64,000 nt of DNA, taken from the NCBI GenBank assembly GCA_030529855.1, contig JAUMWC010000005.1:1-64000 (forward strand), given 5' to 3'. Below the pieces are notes generated by a model. That model had not been told where the DNA came from and ran no database searches. It saw only the letters and a list, made by a program, of their open reading frames with translations. This DNA is from Gemella sp. (GTDB taxonomy: Bacteria > Bacillota > Bacilli > Staphylococcales > Gemellaceae). The translations under genes and the position numbers were made by a program. Each line of letters starts with the position of its first letter. Position 1 is the stretch's first letter. Below, in pieces: positions 55,025 through 62,650 of this stretch.

Positions 55025-55054
55025 CATTTAATATTCATACTTCTGTGTTATAAT
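55022..55054 (+). promoter_or_regulatory. P1: ATTCAT-box promoter of the two-component operon
   Basis: ATTCAT (55022-55027), 5 nt, ATTCAT (55033-55038), 10 nt, TATAAT (55049-55054). No -35 hexamer. Same layout as P2-P4; predicted autoregulation by the response regulator. Confidence 0.75.
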
Positions 55055-55083
55055 TTATTTAATAAATAATAAGGAGAATTCTT

Positions 55084-55755
55084 ATGAAAATTTTATTAGT
55101 AGAAGATGAATTAGATTTAAATAATATAATAGTGAGATATCTAAAGAAGAATAATTTTTCTGTGGATTCTGCCTTCAATGGAGAAGAAGCACTAGACTTC
55201 ATAGCATTATCAGATTATGACTTAATAATAACAGATATAATGATGCCAGTAATGGATGGTATAACATTCTTGAAAAAATTAAGAGAAGAAAAAAATTCAA
55301 CGCCAGTAATAATGTTAACAGCTAAAGATAGTTTAGATGATAAAATAAGTGGACTTGATTATGGTGCTGACGATTATGTGGTAAAACCTTTTGAATTTGA
55401 AGAGTTAGTTGCTAGGATAAGAGCATTGATAAGAAGATCATACGGTTCATCATCTAGTGAATTAAAATTAGGTGATTTGGTATTAGACACAGCAAAAAAA
55501 TCAGTAACAAGATCAGGAAAGAACATAGATCTTACAGGAAAAGAATATGAACTATTAGAATATTTACTTCATAATCAAGGTAAAGTATTGAGCAGGGATC
55601 AAATACTTAGTGGAGTTTGGGATTATGAATACGATGGAGCTTCTAATATAATAGATGTACTTATTAAAAATATTAGAAAAAAAATAGATGTTGGAGAATC
55701 TAAGCCATTAATTCATACGAAGAGGGGGCTTGGATATGTTGCTAAAGAAGAGTAA
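55084..55755 (+). CDS. OmpR/PhoB-family response regulator
   Basis: A 223-aa regulator. Receiver (1-115): acidic pair E7/D8, phospho-acceptor D51 in LIITDIMMPVMDG, Thr in MLTAKDS and Lys in VVKPFEFEEL. Winged-helix DNA-binding domain (about 128-222): LTGKEYELLEYLLHNQGKVLSRDQIL, NIIDVLIKNIRKKID and TKRGLGYV. Overlaps the kinase gene by 20 nt. Predicted to bind the ATTCAT-N5-ATTCAT boxes at P1-P4 (inference from the shared geometry). Not assignable to a named system. Confidence 0.93.
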   Translation: MKILLVEDELDLNNIIVRYLKKNNFSVDSAFNGEEALDFIALSDYDLIITDIMMPVMDGITFLKKLREEKNSTPVIMLTAKDSLDDKISGLDYGADDYVVKPFEFEELVARIRALIRRSYGSSSSELKLGDLVLDTAKKSVTRSGKNIDLTGKEYELLEYLLHNQGKVLSRDQILSGVWDYEYDGASNIIDVLIKNIRKKIDVGESKPLIHTKRGLGYVAKEE

Positions 55756-57082
55756 GTTTTCTATAAATATTCCCTTAAGTTTGAAGGTGTCTGTATGGTA
55801 TGGTACTTTTATAGCCCTTCTTTTGGCTTTTATAGTAGGGGGATCATTTTTCGCTATAGATGAATTTTCTGACAGCGTTAGTAAAAAATCTCTAGTAGAA
55901 AATGTAAATAGTAGAGTTTACTATGACATAGAGGATTCAAGGGATGCATTTGAAGAAGGAGTTCATTATGCTGAATATGATTTGGAAACTGGGCAAATAA
56001 AAGGAATGTTACCAAGAGGGTTTCCAAATAATATCCAAAATTCTAACAATCAAGTATCAGAAATAGAAGTAGGAGAAAGAGTATTTTACTACTATGATGT
56101 TCAAATACCTGGAGAAGATGATAAATTCTTACGTGGAGTTACAGAAGTATCGAAAATAAAAGAAGTGCTTTATTATTTCCCTATTTTACTAATGATAATA
56201 AGCCCCTTTGTTCTATTTCTAGTAATTTATGTCGGTTATTTGATTTTAAAAAAATCCTTATCTCCGATAAGAAGTATGACTGATACAGCAGATGAAATTT
56301 CTAGATCGTCTGATTTATCTAAAAGAATAGCTATTCCAAATACAAAAGATGAAGTAGAAGTACTAGCAAAAACTTTTAACAATATGCTTATAAGTTTGGA
56401 AACTTCATCAGAAAGAGAAAAGAGATTTTCATCAGATGTTTCTCATGAACTTAGAACACCTGTTTCAGTGATTAGAGCAGAAGCGGAGTATGCAAGTAAA
56501 TATGCAGATAGTTTAGAAGAATCGAAACAATCACTAGAAGTAATCGATCGTCAGTCTAAGAGAATGACAGATATGATAAATCAAATTTTGGAAATTTCAA
56601 GATTAGATACCAAGTCTAGTGTAGAAAAAGAAGAAGTCAACTTATCAGAGATGTTAACAAACATAGCTAAAGATTATACAAGTTTAATAGAGAAAAATAA
56701 CTTGAAGTTAAATACTGACTTAGGACAAGATATAAAACTAAATGCAAATCACGATCTAATGCATAGATTAATAGATAATATATTATTGAATGCAATAAAA
56801 TTTGCTGATGAAAACATTAAGATAAACTTATCTAAAGAAAATTCAAATATTAGAATATCTGTAATTGACGATGGACCTGGAATTCCAGATGAATATAAAG
56901 AAAAAGTATGGGAAAGATTCTACAAGGTTGACCAATCTAGAACTAGAACTGAAAACCAATCATCAGGATTAGGTTTATCGATCTCTAAAAAAATTGCAGA
57001 ATTACATAATGGAAGTATTACAATAAAAGATAATAATCCAAAAGGAACTATAATGGATATAGTTTTCAAGGTACAAGAGTAG
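55736..57082 (+). CDS. Sensor histidine kinase
   Basis: A 448-aa membrane kinase. TM1 about 17-43, an extracytoplasmic domain of about 105 aa (44-148), TM2 about 150-172, HAMP (about 173-228), HisKA with SDVSHELRTPVSVIRAEAEYA (phospho-His), then HATPase with N-box LIDNILLNAIKFA, G1 DDGPGIPDEYKEKVWERFY and G2 SSGLGLSISKKIAELH. ATG 55736 has GAGGGGG upstream, and translation couples to the regulator gene. A terminator overlaps its stop codon. The signal is unknown; the downstream PepSY proteins are candidate modulators. Confidence 0.93.
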   Translation: MLLKKSKFSINIPLSLKVSVWYGTFIALLLAFIVGGSFFAIDEFSDSVSKKSLVENVNSRVYYDIEDSRDAFEEGVHYAEYDLETGQIKGMLPRGFPNNIQNSNNQVSEIEVGERVFYYYDVQIPGEDDKFLRGVTEVSKIKEVLYYFPILLMIISPFVLFLVIYVGYLILKKSLSPIRSMTDTADEISRSSDLSKRIAIPNTKDEVEVLAKTFNNMLISLETSSEREKRFSSDVSHELRTPVSVIRAEAEYASKYADSLEESKQSLEVIDRQSKRMTDMINQILEISRLDTKSSVEKEEVNLSEMLTNIAKDYTSLIEKNNLKLNTDLGQDIKLNANHDLMHRLIDNILLNAIKFADENIKINLSKENSNIRISVIDDGPGIPDEYKEKVWERFYKVDQSRTRTENQSSGLGLSISKKIAELHNGSITIKDNNPKGTIMDIVFKVQE

Positions 57083-57103
57083 TATAAAAGCTACTCTTTT
57101 TTA
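57075..57103 (+). terminator. Terminator of the two-component operon
   Basis: AAGAGTAG / CTACTCTT stem starting within the kinase stop codon, then T run. Confidence 0.8.
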
Positions 57104-57123
57104 TTTTTAAAATTAATAAGATT

Positions 57124-57156
57124 ATTCATTTTCTATTCATTTAACTTACATATAAT
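57124..57156 (+). promoter_or_regulatory. P2: first ATTCAT-box promoter before PepSY gene 1
   Basis: ATTCAT (57124-57129), 5 nt, ATTCAT (57135-57140), 10 nt, TATAAT (57151-57156). Confidence 0.75.
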
Positions 57157-57162
57157 ATAAGT

Positions 57163-57178
57163 ATCTCAGGTGAGAGAT
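57163..57178 (+). other. 5'-end hairpin of the P2 transcript
   Basis: ATCTC (57163-57167) pairs with GAGAT (57174-57178), at the expected mRNA start. The P4 transcript begins with the same hairpin. Confidence 0.5.
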
Positions 57179-57224
57179 GAAAAATTCAATCCAAAAAACA
57201 AAAAAATAAAAAACAAATAATAAT

Positions 57225-57257
57225 ATTCATTTTAAATTCATTTAGACAAAATATAAT
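57225..57257 (+). promoter_or_regulatory. P3: second ATTCAT-box promoter before PepSY gene 1
   Basis: ATTCAT (57225-57230), 5 nt, ATTCAT (57236-57241), 10 nt, TATAAT (57252-57257). Confidence 0.75.
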
Positions 57258-57289
57258 AATAGTAAGATAAGAACAAGGAGATAAAATAA

Positions 57290-57859
57290 ATGAAAGACAC
57301 ATTAAAAGAAGTAGTAAGCTTAGGAAAACAAGCTGGGGAGCATACACTAGTATGGGCAAAAGGAAATATAAAAAAAATTACTAAGTGGTCAATAGTAGGT
57401 TTAGTAACAGTATCTTTAGTAGGTGGTGGAGTAGCAGCTGCTTACACTTATGTAGATTATAGATTAGACAGACAAACAGCAGAAGCACAAACTAATTTAA
57501 TACTTAAACAAGCACAAGGAGAAAATATTACTCTAAAAACTCCAGATGAAATCAAAAATATTGTTGCTCAAACAATTGGAAAAGACCAAGGTTCGATTTG
57601 GTTCCAAGAAGTAGAATTATACAATGGACAAGTAGCCGGTGGATATGGAGATAGATATGAGCGTGATTTAGATGATAGATTCGATTTTGATGAAGATGAC
57701 AGATTCGAAAGAAACTATAATTTTAATAACCAAGTTATAACTACTGGCACGCAAGACTATGTTTACCAAGTAGAAGCAAGAGAAAAATTTATGAAATATG
57801 ATTTAACAATTGATGCAAAAACAGGAAAAGTTTTATCATCAAGAGTAGATAACTTTTAA
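57290..57859 (+). CDS. PepSY-domain membrane-anchored protein 1
   Basis: A 189-aa protein. Cytoplasmic basic start, one helix (about 34-58, IVGLVTVSLVGGGVAAAYTYV) probably kept as anchor, then an extracytoplasmic PepSY-like domain: helix TPDEIKNIVAQTIGKD, strand SIWFQEVELYNG, an acidic loop DRYERDLDDRFDFDEDDRFE, and closing strands YVYQVEAREKFMKYDLTIDAKTGKVLSSRVD. The last 20 residues are near-identical in PepSY proteins 2 and 3. Driven by P2 and P3. PepSY domains inhibit or bind proteases and can act as envelope sensors in other systems; the role here is inferred. AAGGAG precedes ATG. Confidence 0.87.
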   Translation: MKDTLKEVVSLGKQAGEHTLVWAKGNIKKITKWSIVGLVTVSLVGGGVAAAYTYVDYRLDRQTAEAQTNLILKQAQGENITLKTPDEIKNIVAQTIGKDQGSIWFQEVELYNGQVAGGYGDRYERDLDDRFDFDEDDRFERNYNFNNQVITTGTQDYVYQVEAREKFMKYDLTIDAKTGKVLSSRVDNF

Positions 57860-57864
57860 TACTA

Positions 57865-57883
57865 CATTTTAAATTTTAAAATG
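57865..57883. other. 19-bp perfect dyad before the short paralogue
   Basis: CATTTTAAA-T-TTTAAAATG between PepSY gene 1 and the 61-aa gene. It could be a weak hairpin or an operator. A TATACT lies at 57888. Confidence 0.4.
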
Positions 57884-57922
57884 CTACTATACTATAAGAA
57901 ATTAGAAATATAGGAGAAAACA

Positions 57923-58108
57923 ATGGAGAATTTAAAAAATATAGATAAGAAAAAAATAACCAGGTTAACAACAAATAGTATCTTATCATTGATACTATTG
58001 AGCGGTGGTTCAGCTCTCGCTAACAAAATGTATGACGATGTAAAGGTTATACAAGAGGGACAAACTCAAATAGTAGAAATAAAAGAAAAGAAAAAAATTA
58101 AAAATTAA
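57923..58108 (+). CDS. 61-aa exported protein, truncated relative of the PepSY proteins
   Basis: The N-terminal KKKITRLTTNSILSLILLSGGSALANKMYDDVKV aligns with the signal region of PepSY protein 2 (LAKVSAVTLVSLSLVGGSSAYADDIFEDKA). The PepSY domain is missing; the protein ends EIKEKKKIKN. Likely a degenerate copy or a small secreted peptide. TAGGAG precedes ATG, so translation is plausible. Confidence 0.6.
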   Translation: MENLKNIDKKKITRLTTNSILSLILLSGGSALANKMYDDVKVIQEGQTQIVEIKEKKKIKN

Positions 58109-58114
58109 TAAAAC

Positions 58115-58147
58115 ATTCATCTTAGATTCATAAAAGAATCATATAAT
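58115..58147 (+). promoter_or_regulatory. P4: ATTCAT-box promoter before PepSY gene 2
   Basis: ATTCAT (58115-58120), 5 nt, ATTCAT (58126-58131), 10 nt, TATAAT (58142-58147). Confidence 0.75.
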
Positions 58148-58153
58148 ATAAAT

Positions 58154-58168
58154 ATCTCAGGAAGAGAT
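58154..58168 (+). other. 5'-end hairpin of the P4 transcript
   Basis: ATCTC (58154-58158) pairs with GAGAT (58164-58168); the TATCTCAGG core is shared with the P2 leader. Confidence 0.5.
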
Positions 58169-58226
58169 GCTAAAAATAATATATAAAACAAACAAAAAAG
58201 AACATAAAATAAAAGAGGAATAAACA

Positions 58227-58754
58227 ATGAATAAATCAGTAAAAATTTTAATGAGAAAATTAGAAGAAATTAACTTAAAGAGATTAGCAAAAGTATCAGC
58301 TGTAACTTTAGTATCACTAAGCTTAGTAGGTGGAAGTTCGGCGTATGCAGATGACATATTTGAAGATAAAGCAAGAGCAGAACAAGTAAACTTATTAATA
58401 AACCAAGCTAAAAGTGAAAATATAACGTTAAAAAACCAAGATGAAATTAAAAAGATTGTAGCTGAATCAATAGGAAAAGATTTAAATTCTATCAGATTTG
58501 AAAAAATAGAATTATTTGATACTTATGCAACAGATCAAGCCGGTGTAAGATATTACAATGAAGATAGATATGATGATGACAATGATGGAGATGACAGAGA
58601 TTACATAACACTTCCATCTGATAGTTCAAATAATGGTAATAACCAATCTAAAGAATACATCTATAAAGTAGATGCAGATGTAAACTTTATTGAATATAAA
58701 TTAACGATTGATGCAAAAACAGGAAAAGTACTAACATCAAGAGTAGACAACTAA
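58227..58754 (+). CDS. PepSY-domain exported protein 2
   Basis: A 175-aa protein. Signal LAKVSAVTLVSLSLVGGSSAYA with likely cleavage before DDIFED. Then QAKSENITLKNQDEIKKIVAESIGKDLNSIRFEKIELFD, an acidic loop YNEDRYDDDNDGDDRDY, and YIYKVDADVNFIEYKLTIDAKTGKVLTSRVDN. Closely related to PepSY protein 1 (NITLK, DEIK.IVA.(T/S)IGKD). Transcribed from P4, probably together with PepSY gene 3 (44-nt gap). AGAGGAAT before ATG. Confidence 0.87.
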   Translation: MNKSVKILMRKLEEINLKRLAKVSAVTLVSLSLVGGSSAYADDIFEDKARAEQVNLLINQAKSENITLKNQDEIKKIVAESIGKDLNSIRFEKIELFDTYATDQAGVRYYNEDRYDDDNDGDDRDYITLPSDSSNNGNNQSKEYIYKVDADVNFIEYKLTIDAKTGKVLTSRVDN

Positions 58755-58798
58755 TCTTAAAATAATAAATATATATGTGTGTGAAGAAGAGAATAAAA

Positions 58799-59170
58799 AT
58801 GAAAAAGGCAATTAAAAATAATATTAAAAAAGTAGTAGCATTATCAACAGTCGGTTTAGTAACGTTATCTTTAGTAGGTGGCGGAGTAGCGTCAGCTTAT
58901 GACGATGATGCAGAAGACAGATATGAAGAACAAGTTAAGTATACTTATGCTCAAAAAACAACACAAGAAAAATTAAAAACAAGAGCAGAAGTTAAAGAGA
59001 TTGTTATAAAAAAATTAGGAAACTCAGCGTGGGTAGAGAGTATTGAACTATCTGATGATTATGTAGGTCAATATATTTACGAAGTAGAAGCTCAAGTAGG
59101 TTATACTGATTACAAATTAAAAGTAGATGCAAAAACAGGAAAAGTTTTATCATCAAGAATTGATTATTAA
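58799..59170 (+). CDS. PepSY-domain exported protein 3
   Basis: A 123-aa protein. Signal KKVVALSTVGLVTLSLVGGGVASA with cleavage before YDDDAEDRYEEQ, an acidic stretch placed at the mature N-terminus instead of in the loop. A single compact PepSY-like unit: KTRAEVKEIVIKKLGNSAWVESIELSDDYVGQYIYEVEAQVGYTDYKLKVDAKTGKVLSSRIDY. ATG 58799 has AAGAAGAG upstream; ATG 58775 or GTG 58781 would extend it by up to 8 aa. Probably in the P4 transcript. Confidence 0.85.
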   Translation: MKKAIKNNIKKVVALSTVGLVTLSLVGGGVASAYDDDAEDRYEEQVKYTYAQKTTQEKLKTRAEVKEIVIKKLGNSAWVESIELSDDYVGQYIYEVEAQVGYTDYKLKVDAKTGKVLSSRIDY

Positions 59171-59223
59171 AATATAAAAAATCCCCAGAAAAAATAAGAA
59201 AATATAAATGTGTATATGTAAAG

Positions 59224-59254
59224 AACATCGCAGTAATATTCTGCGATGTTTTTT
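59224..59254 (+). terminator. Terminator of the PepSY gene cluster
   Basis: AACATCGCAG / CTGCGATGTT perfect 10-bp stem with T run. Confidence 0.9.
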
Positions 59255-59269
59255 GTGAATACAATTAAA

Positions 59270-59335
59270 TTTTAATAAACGGTTTTATTAAAAGGTGTAA
59301 AAGCCAACATAACAAGGTTTATAGGTATTATAAAC
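59270..59335. promoter_or_regulatory. Two operator-like dyads upstream of the MFS gene
   Basis: Dyad A: TTTTAATAAA-CGGT-TTTATTAAAA (59270-59293), perfect 10-bp arms. Dyad B: GTTTATA-GGTAT-TATAAAC (59317-59335), perfect 7-bp arms. Both precede the -35. Confidence 0.5.
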
Positions 59336-59370
59336 TAACTTATAATTTTAAAAGAAAATTAGTATTTTGC

Positions 59371-59399
59371 TTACATGAAAAAATAATATGTGCTATACT
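59371..59399 (+). promoter_or_regulatory. Promoter of the Bcr/CflA transporter gene
   Basis: TTACAT (59371-59376), 17 nt, TATACT (59394-59399) with an extended TG. Confidence 0.6.
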
Positions 59400-59431
59400 A
59401 ATTGTTATTAAAAATTTTTAGGAGGTAATTA

Positions 59432-60598
59432 ATGACAAAAACAAACAATAGTAAATTATTTTTAGTCTTGTTTTTAGGAACTCTGTCTGCATTTGGACCA
59501 TTCGTTACGGATTTATACTTACCAGCATTACCATATATGACAGAATATTTTGGAACAAGTGCATCAGTAGTGCAATTAACATTAACAACATCAATGATGG
59601 GACTAGCATTAGGACAACTAGTGGTAGGACCTATAAGTGACAAGTATGGTAGAAAAAAACCATTATTAGTTTCTTTGATAATATATTTAATTAGTACGGT
59701 ACTTATGATTATTGTACCTAATATCTATGCAATGATTTTCTTAAGACTTATTCAAGGTTTATCATCAGCAGGAGCAGTGGTAATCTCAAGAGCGGTTGCT
59801 ACTGATAGTTATGAAGGTAATGAGTTGCGTTCATTCTTTGGATTACTTATGGCAGTTAATGGACTAGCTCCAATTATCTCGCCAGTATTCGGAGCCCTTT
59901 TATTACAATTTGTAAGTTGGAAGGGAGTATTCGTAACTTTAGCAATAATAGGAATTATCTTATTAATCGTACTTCAAAAATTTAATGAAAGTTTAGTCGA
60001 AGAAAAACGAGTTAAAGGATCATTACTAGAAGCATATTCAAATATATTTTTAATTTTTAAAAATAAATTATTTATGGCATTAGTATTTATTCAATCATTT
60101 GCTTTTGGAACTATGTTTGGATATATTTCTTCATCGCCATTTATTCTACAAACAGGATATGGTGTATCAAGTTTTGTATATTCTTTAATCTTTGCAGCAA
60201 ACGGTTTTGGTATTATGATAGGGGCAAAAATATCATCATACTTATCTAATAAGAAAGCTATACTTACAGCTTTATCAGGATTATTATTATCAAGCTTATT
60301 TATAGCTATCACTTTGTATATTAAAGCCAATGTATTAGTAGTAGAAATTTTCTACTTTACATTAATGATTTCTATGGGAATAATGTTCCCGGCCATATCG
60401 GCAGCAGCAATGGCAGTAGAGAGAAGATACTCAGGTACAGCATCAGCAATCTTAGGATTTTTCCCATTCTTATTTGCAGGTATTGTATCACCATTAGTGG
60501 GAATGGGTGATGTATTTATATCTACAGGTCTTACTTTAGTTGGAGCATCAGCAATAGCAATAATAATCTTCCAAATAATAAAGAAAAAAATTAATTAA
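59432..60598 (+). CDS. Bcr/CflA-family multidrug MFS transporter
   Basis: A 388-aa, 12-helix major-facilitator antiporter. FGPFVTDLYLPALPYM in helix 1 is diagnostic of Bcr/CflA. GQLVVGPISDKYGRKKPLL is the loop 2-3 motif A, and LIQGLSSAGAVVISRAVATDSY is the family motif C region. Exports drugs such as bicyclomycin or chloramphenicol in relatives; substrate here unknown. AGGAGG precedes ATG. Dyads upstream suggest inducible control, but no regulator is adjacent. Confidence 0.93.
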   Translation: MTKTNNSKLFLVLFLGTLSAFGPFVTDLYLPALPYMTEYFGTSASVVQLTLTTSMMGLALGQLVVGPISDKYGRKKPLLVSLIIYLISTVLMIIVPNIYAMIFLRLIQGLSSAGAVVISRAVATDSYEGNELRSFFGLLMAVNGLAPIISPVFGALLLQFVSWKGVFVTLAIIGIILLIVLQKFNESLVEEKRVKGSLLEAYSNIFLIFKNKLFMALVFIQSFAFGTMFGYISSSPFILQTGYGVSSFVYSLIFAANGFGIMIGAKISSYLSNKKAILTALSGLLLSSLFIAITLYIKANVLVVEIFYFTLMISMGIMFPAISAAAMAVERRYSGTASAILGFFPFLFAGIVSPLVGMGDVFISTGLTLVGASAIAIIIFQIIKKKIN

Positions 60599-60607
60599 CT
60601 TGAATAA

Positions 60608-60650
60608 TAAAAAGGACAATATTCTATGTTACTAGAATACTGTCCTTTTA
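60608..60650. terminator. Bidirectional terminator between MFS and LemA-like genes
   Basis: AAAAGGACAATATTCTA / TAGAATACTGTCCTTTT (one wobble) between convergent genes. Confidence 0.88.
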
Positions 60651-60656
60651 AATTTA

Positions 60657-61316
60657 TTATAAAACTTTTTCTTCTTTCAAACCTAGAGCATTTCTTAATA
60701 ATCCTAAAGGCATTTTATAAATAGTCATATTATAAGCAGAAACATATTCATTATGAGAAATTTTAAAATTGGCAACATCGGCGGTACATTTTCTAATTTC
60801 ATCAAGAAGTTTTGCTTGTTCTTCTGTACTTGGTTTCCAATTTGAATACTCGATTTCCTTAAGAGTATCATTAACAGAAGATTTTTTAGTGTGTTCAAGA
60901 ATACTTGAATCTTTATCTAGAAATTTGTTACCCAACTGTTCTTCTGAAATTTTAGTGTCAGCTGAATCTGAAGAATTTGATTTTGTTTTTACAGATTTAG
61001 TATGCATTTTTAATTCGTGTTCTCTAGCTTCTCTAATTGCTCTGTCAAATTTTTCAAGTAAGGTAGCAGAACGTTCTTCCACTGTTTTGATATCAGATAA
61101 TTTTGCAGCGATACTATGTTTCATAGACATTGCATAATTATATTGTGAGAAGAAAGTTGTTACAAAAGGTGTTAAAATTGCTAAAATAAGAGCCACAAAA
61201 AGTGAAACATCAGTTGCTTCTTCATATCCTTGTAGATCAGAAATTCCACCAGCTATAAAGGCATAAATCCAAAATGCAATAAAACCAATAAATAAATTTT
61301 TAAATAACTGTTTCAT
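60657..61316 (-). CDS. LemA-like membrane protein
   Basis: A 219-aa protein. Two N-terminal hydrophobic segments (about 8-26 and 38-58), then a long helical, charged region with a Ser/Lys-rich insertion (about 108-150). The C-terminal part ANFKISHNEYVSAYNMTIYKMPLGLLRNALGLKEE resembles the end of LemA proteins (YNxxVxxYNxxIxxxPxxLxAxxxGF). Canonical LemA has a single helix and is shorter, so this is a distant or modified member. Function unknown. GGAGAAA precedes ATG on the minus strand. Confidence 0.65.
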   Translation of the reverse strand: MKQLFKNLFIGFIAFWIYAFIAGGISDLQGYEEATDVSLFVALILAILTPFVTTFFSQYNYAMSMKHSIAAKLSDIKTVEERSATLLEKFDRAIREAREHELKMHTKSVKTKSNSSDSADTKISEEQLGNKFLDKDSSILEHTKKSSVNDTLKEIEYSNWKPSTEEQAKLLDEIRKCTADVANFKISHNEYVSAYNMTIYKMPLGLLRNALGLKEEKVL

Positions 61317-61469
61317 AAGATTATTTCTCCTTTATTTTCCTACCTTTATTGTAAATTATGAATTAGATTAAAGTCAAGATTTTATCAGCTTTAGTTTTAT
61401 TTTTATAAAAAAATATGGTAAAATAATATGATTGTAAAGTTTATAAATTTTTAATTGGTAAGGAGTATT

Positions 61470-62117
61470 ATGGTTGCGATAGAATCTAAAGATAGTCTGT
61501 ATGTAGAAAATTTATTACCGGATAGTGAAGAGTTTTTTAAAGAATTAGAAGCTTATGCAGTAGAAAATAAAGTTCCTATTATAGATAAAATAGGAATATC
61601 TTATCTTATACAATTATTTAAAATAAAGAAAGCTAAGAATATTTTAGAAATAGGAACAGCAATTGCTTATTCATCAATTAGACTTTGCGAAGAAGTAGGG
61701 GCAAATGTAACTACTATCGAGCGTAGTGAAGTAATGCAAGAACAAGCAGAAAAAAATATAAAATTAAGAGGACTTGAAGATAAAATAACTATGGTTAAGG
61801 GTGATGCCTTAGTACTTCACGATGAAGTAGTAAAAAATGCTCCTTATGATGTAGTATTTATAGATGGAGCTAAGAGTCAAAGTAGGAAGTTTTTTGAACT
61901 TTATGAACCGTACTTTGCAGATGATGTACTTGTCATAACGGACAATGTTCTTTTCAAAGGAATGGTTGCAGATCCGAGCATAATAGAAAAGAGTAAAGAT
62001 TTAAGACAACTTGCTAGAAAAATTGATGAGTACAACCAGTGGCTTATGGCTCACCCTAAGTACTCAACAAGTATCTTACCATTTGGTGATGGGGTAGCAG
62101 TTACTATAAGGAAATAG
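61470..62117 (+). CDS. trmR: Class I SAM O-methyltransferase, TrmR-like
   Basis: A 215-aa catechol-OMT-fold methyltransferase. SAM motif NILEIGTAIAYSSIRLCEE, VTTIERSEVMQEQAEKNIKLRGLEDKI, metal site VVFIDGAKSQ and ITDNVLFKGMV. B. subtilis TrmR (YrrM) methylates 5-hydroxyuridine in tRNA and lies upstream of udk-greA, as here, which supports the name. ATG 61470 follows AAGGAG; the frame extends to TTG 61455. Confidence 0.85.
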   Translation: MVAIESKDSLYVENLLPDSEEFFKELEAYAVENKVPIIDKIGISYLIQLFKIKKAKNILEIGTAIAYSSIRLCEEVGANVTTIERSEVMQEQAEKNIKLRGLEDKITMVKGDALVLHDEVVKNAPYDVVFIDGAKSQSRKFFELYEPYFADDVLVITDNVLFKGMVADPSIIEKSKDLRQLARKIDEYNQWLMAHPKYSTSILPFGDGVAVTIRK

Positions 62118-62120
62118 ATT

Positions 62121-62630
62121 ATGGTAGAGAAAATTTTAGATAAAGTTTATAAAATAACTAAAATAATATTTTTCTTTGCTTTTACGACAAGATTACTAAT
62201 AGCTTTGTACTGTTTGTTTTTTACACCAAGTATAGTAATAAGACCTGAATATACAGATACTTTGAACGTAATATTTTTAGTAGCTTTATATTTATTACCA
62301 CTTATACATCTATCAAAAAAAGTGGAGAGAAATTGGATAGGCTATCTTTCCTATGGTTTGTTTTTACTTATATATTGGGTCATAGGAGTTGGCTATTATG
62401 CTTTTTGTATGCTCTTCTTCCAACCCTTTTCTATCGATTATAAAGAAAGAGCCGGAGAATTATTTTTAGTAGAAACAACATGGGGGCTGCATGATAGACA
62501 TAGTGATTATTATAGAATGAAAAATATTTTATTAATGGAAAGTAACCCTGTTTATGTAGAGGGAAATTATTTTCTGGACTCATATGCAGACCCAGGAAAG
62601 TCACATTACGATAAAAAATTAAGAGATTAG
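62121..62630 (+). CDS. 169-aa hypothetical membrane protein
   Basis: Three hydrophobic segments (about 15-35, 47-63 and 73-97), then a soluble tail (about 100-169) with many aromatic and charged residues ([33 protein letters not shown]). It lies 3 nt after trmR and 20 nt before udk, where Bacillus has peptidase genes. No family recognised and no function proposed. Confidence 0.7.
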   Translation: MVEKILDKVYKITKIIFFFAFTTRLLIALYCLFFTPSIVIRPEYTDTLNVIFLVALYLLPLIHLSKKVERNWIGYLSYGLFLLIYWVIGVGYYAFCMLFFQPFSIDYKERAGELFLVETTWGLHDRHSDYYRMKNILLMESNPVYVEGNYFLDSYADPGKSHYDKKLRD

Positions 62631-62650
62631 AATTTCAAGAGGAGTTTAAA

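Noticed and set aside
57177-57210. Ten-codon frame MKNSIQKTKK after P2
   Set aside because: No ribosome site, starts inside the 5' hairpin, and AT-rich chance frames of this size are common.
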